Part shown: piece after piece, positions 60,894 through 62,000 of the stretch
Position numbering within the stretch: position 1 is the first letter of the stretch
Layout: each line of letters starts with the position of its first letter
NCBI RefSeq assembly: GCF_001039355.2
Contig: NW_019775759.1
Coordinates: 19,258-81,257, forward strand
Length of the DNA stretch: 62,000 nt
Direction: 5' to 3'
From: Lingula anatina
Taxonomy: Eukaryota > Brachiopoda > Lingulata > Lingulida > Lingulidae
Program-made: the position numbers and the translations under genes
The notes under the pieces: model-generated
What the model saw: the letters and a program-made list of their open reading frames with translations, nothing else
What the model was told of the DNA's origin: nothing
Databases searched by the model: none

Positions 60894-61691
60894 TTGTGCT
60901 GCTGCAACAAAAATAAGTTCCTCCAACGATCTATTTATTCCGGGGAGCTTTCCCTCTTTACCGTGGTCTGCGACCCATACGTCGTAACCCTGGTAATACA
61001 AAATGTCATGAATTTTAATACTGATGATAATTATTATAATTATTATAAAAAATAAAAATGAAAATAAATTGAGCATTAAATGTGTTGTCATTGGAAGGAT
61101 CTCTCAACAAATTTGCAACTTCAGTAAGAATTGCCAAAAACTTGCATTTCTTAATATAAAGGATAAAGTCACCCCTCACCCCAAACTCCTTATTTACTGC
61201 CTTACATGTATTCTTTTAGATAATAAATAAACTTCATTTACATTTACACACATTTCATGTTACGGGTGACGTCATAATTGCGATTTTGGGGCAAAAACTG
61301 AAAAATAGGTTTCTCTTCTTGTTTTACACCACGGACTTCAGTATCATCTGCATGCAAATATCATTTTATTTCAGACAACTATTTTGCAGAGGGCGTCCTT
61401 CTTATAAGACGTCTTAGTATAATAAGCTTGGAGACAGTACTCACCCCAAGTGTTGTGAATGTAATCTACTGTAGCGTTATCACGTTAGGACTCGTCAAAG
61501 TGTACTGTTACAGACTGTTTCGTCTAAGCATATCACTCGAAGTGGAAAGGTCTAAGATAATCCAGGCAAGATGGGCACAAAAAACTACGACCATAAACCG
61601 ATTAGTATGCATTGGAGGTACGTACCTCCTTCACTAATTTCAAACCTCCAATATCTGCTAAATTTTCTGTCAGGGTTAACTTTCCATCCAC
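60894..61691 (-). CDS. M13 metallopeptidase exons, second assembled copy
   Basis: Exons 61,626-61,691 (VDGKLTLTENLADIGGLKLV) and 60,894-60,989 (GYDVWVADHGKEGKLPGIN) with the same splice sites as the first copy. The matching third exon would fall just past the window end. Probably the other haplotype of the same gene. Confidence 0.75.
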
Positions 61692-62000
61692 CTACAAGGA
61701 CCAAGAGAAAATAAATAAATAAATAAATAAACAAAAATTTATCTACAAATGAATCTAAATTAGAATCATTTTATTTCAATAATAATTGGATCTTGAATTC
61801 AGACAGGGTATTTTAATTTTACAAAATTGAAGACTACATACAGAAGAACATAAAGTTATTGTGTGTGGTGATGCAACGTAATTATTTGGATTTTAGTATT
61901 TCCCATAAACAAATGGAATAGAAATTAAGGTATTCACAAATTTTATATGACATCTAATTATATATTGAGATATTACTAAATTTGTTATAAAAATTATGTA

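Larger units (their letters stand above)
60250..62000. repeat. 1,773-bp duplication across an N gap, containing repeated M13 exons
   Basis: From about 60,714 on, the sequence repeats 58,941 onwards at a constant offset of 1,773. This gives a second exon 59,121-59,216 at 60,894-60,989 and a second 59,853-59,918 at 61,626-61,691. The first visible difference is in the (AAAT)n run near 61,730. An N run occupies 60,427-60,713. Either a very young tandem duplication or, more likely given the gap, two haplotypes placed in series. Confidence 0.8.

Noticed and set aside
28725-62000. CRISPR-like or prokaryotic operon structure in regularly spaced repeats
   Set aside because: The 84-bp array has no unique spacers, genes carry introns, and all families are animal ones.

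Overview
This is invertebrate nuclear DNA. Genes are split by introns with GT/AG junctions, the sequence is AT-rich, transposons and foldback repeats are dense, and the encoded families (plexin, neprilysin-type M13 peptidase, somatomedin-B ectodomain protein) are animal ones. I cannot name the species; a marine deuterostome or lophotrochozoan is the best guess. Several single 'n' characters join two nearly identical stretches, which points to a heterozygous genome with unmerged haplotypes.

Layout. 1-1,375: SGNH-hydrolase ORF, probably from a Ngaro/DIRS-like retrotransposon. 2,638-4,541 (minus): three exons of a plexin-type Sema domain. 6,755-8,190: decayed PIF/Harbinger element with a nested hAT MITE. 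8,286-12,041: long-inverted-repeat foldback element. 12,319-36,400: head-to-tail array with a period near 10 kb, all on the minus strand. It holds two intact six-exon genes (coding exons 19,590-21,964 and 27,478-30,268), plus a third promoter with its leader exon at 12,319-12,428 that has lost its coding exons. 35,686-41,910: MITEs and two LINE fragments. 42,201-43,518: element with terminal inverted repeats carrying a 45-bp coding minisatellite. 43,704-47,943 (plus): gene with a signal peptide, 12 copies of a 15-residue repeat made of the same minisatellite, a somatomedin-B-like module and a Cys-rich ectodomain. 48,000-53,600: gene-free tandem repeats. 54,445-57,160: second foldback element. 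58,300-62,000 (minus): exons of an M13 metallopeptidase in a region assembled twice around an N gap.

The most interesting system is the tandem gene pair. Each gene encodes a small secreted precursor of 156-157 residues: a signal peptide, then a strongly cationic amphipathic segment of about 38-45 residues, then two closely spaced canonical EF-hand loops and a very acidic tail. Signal, EF-hand and tail are nearly identical between copies, while the cationic segment differs strongly. This is the pattern expected of host-defence peptide precursors in which an acidic pro-domain masks a diversifying cationic peptide. I do not recall a described antimicrobial-peptide family with an EF-hand pro-domain. 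The architecture is read directly from the sequence; the antimicrobial role is inference.
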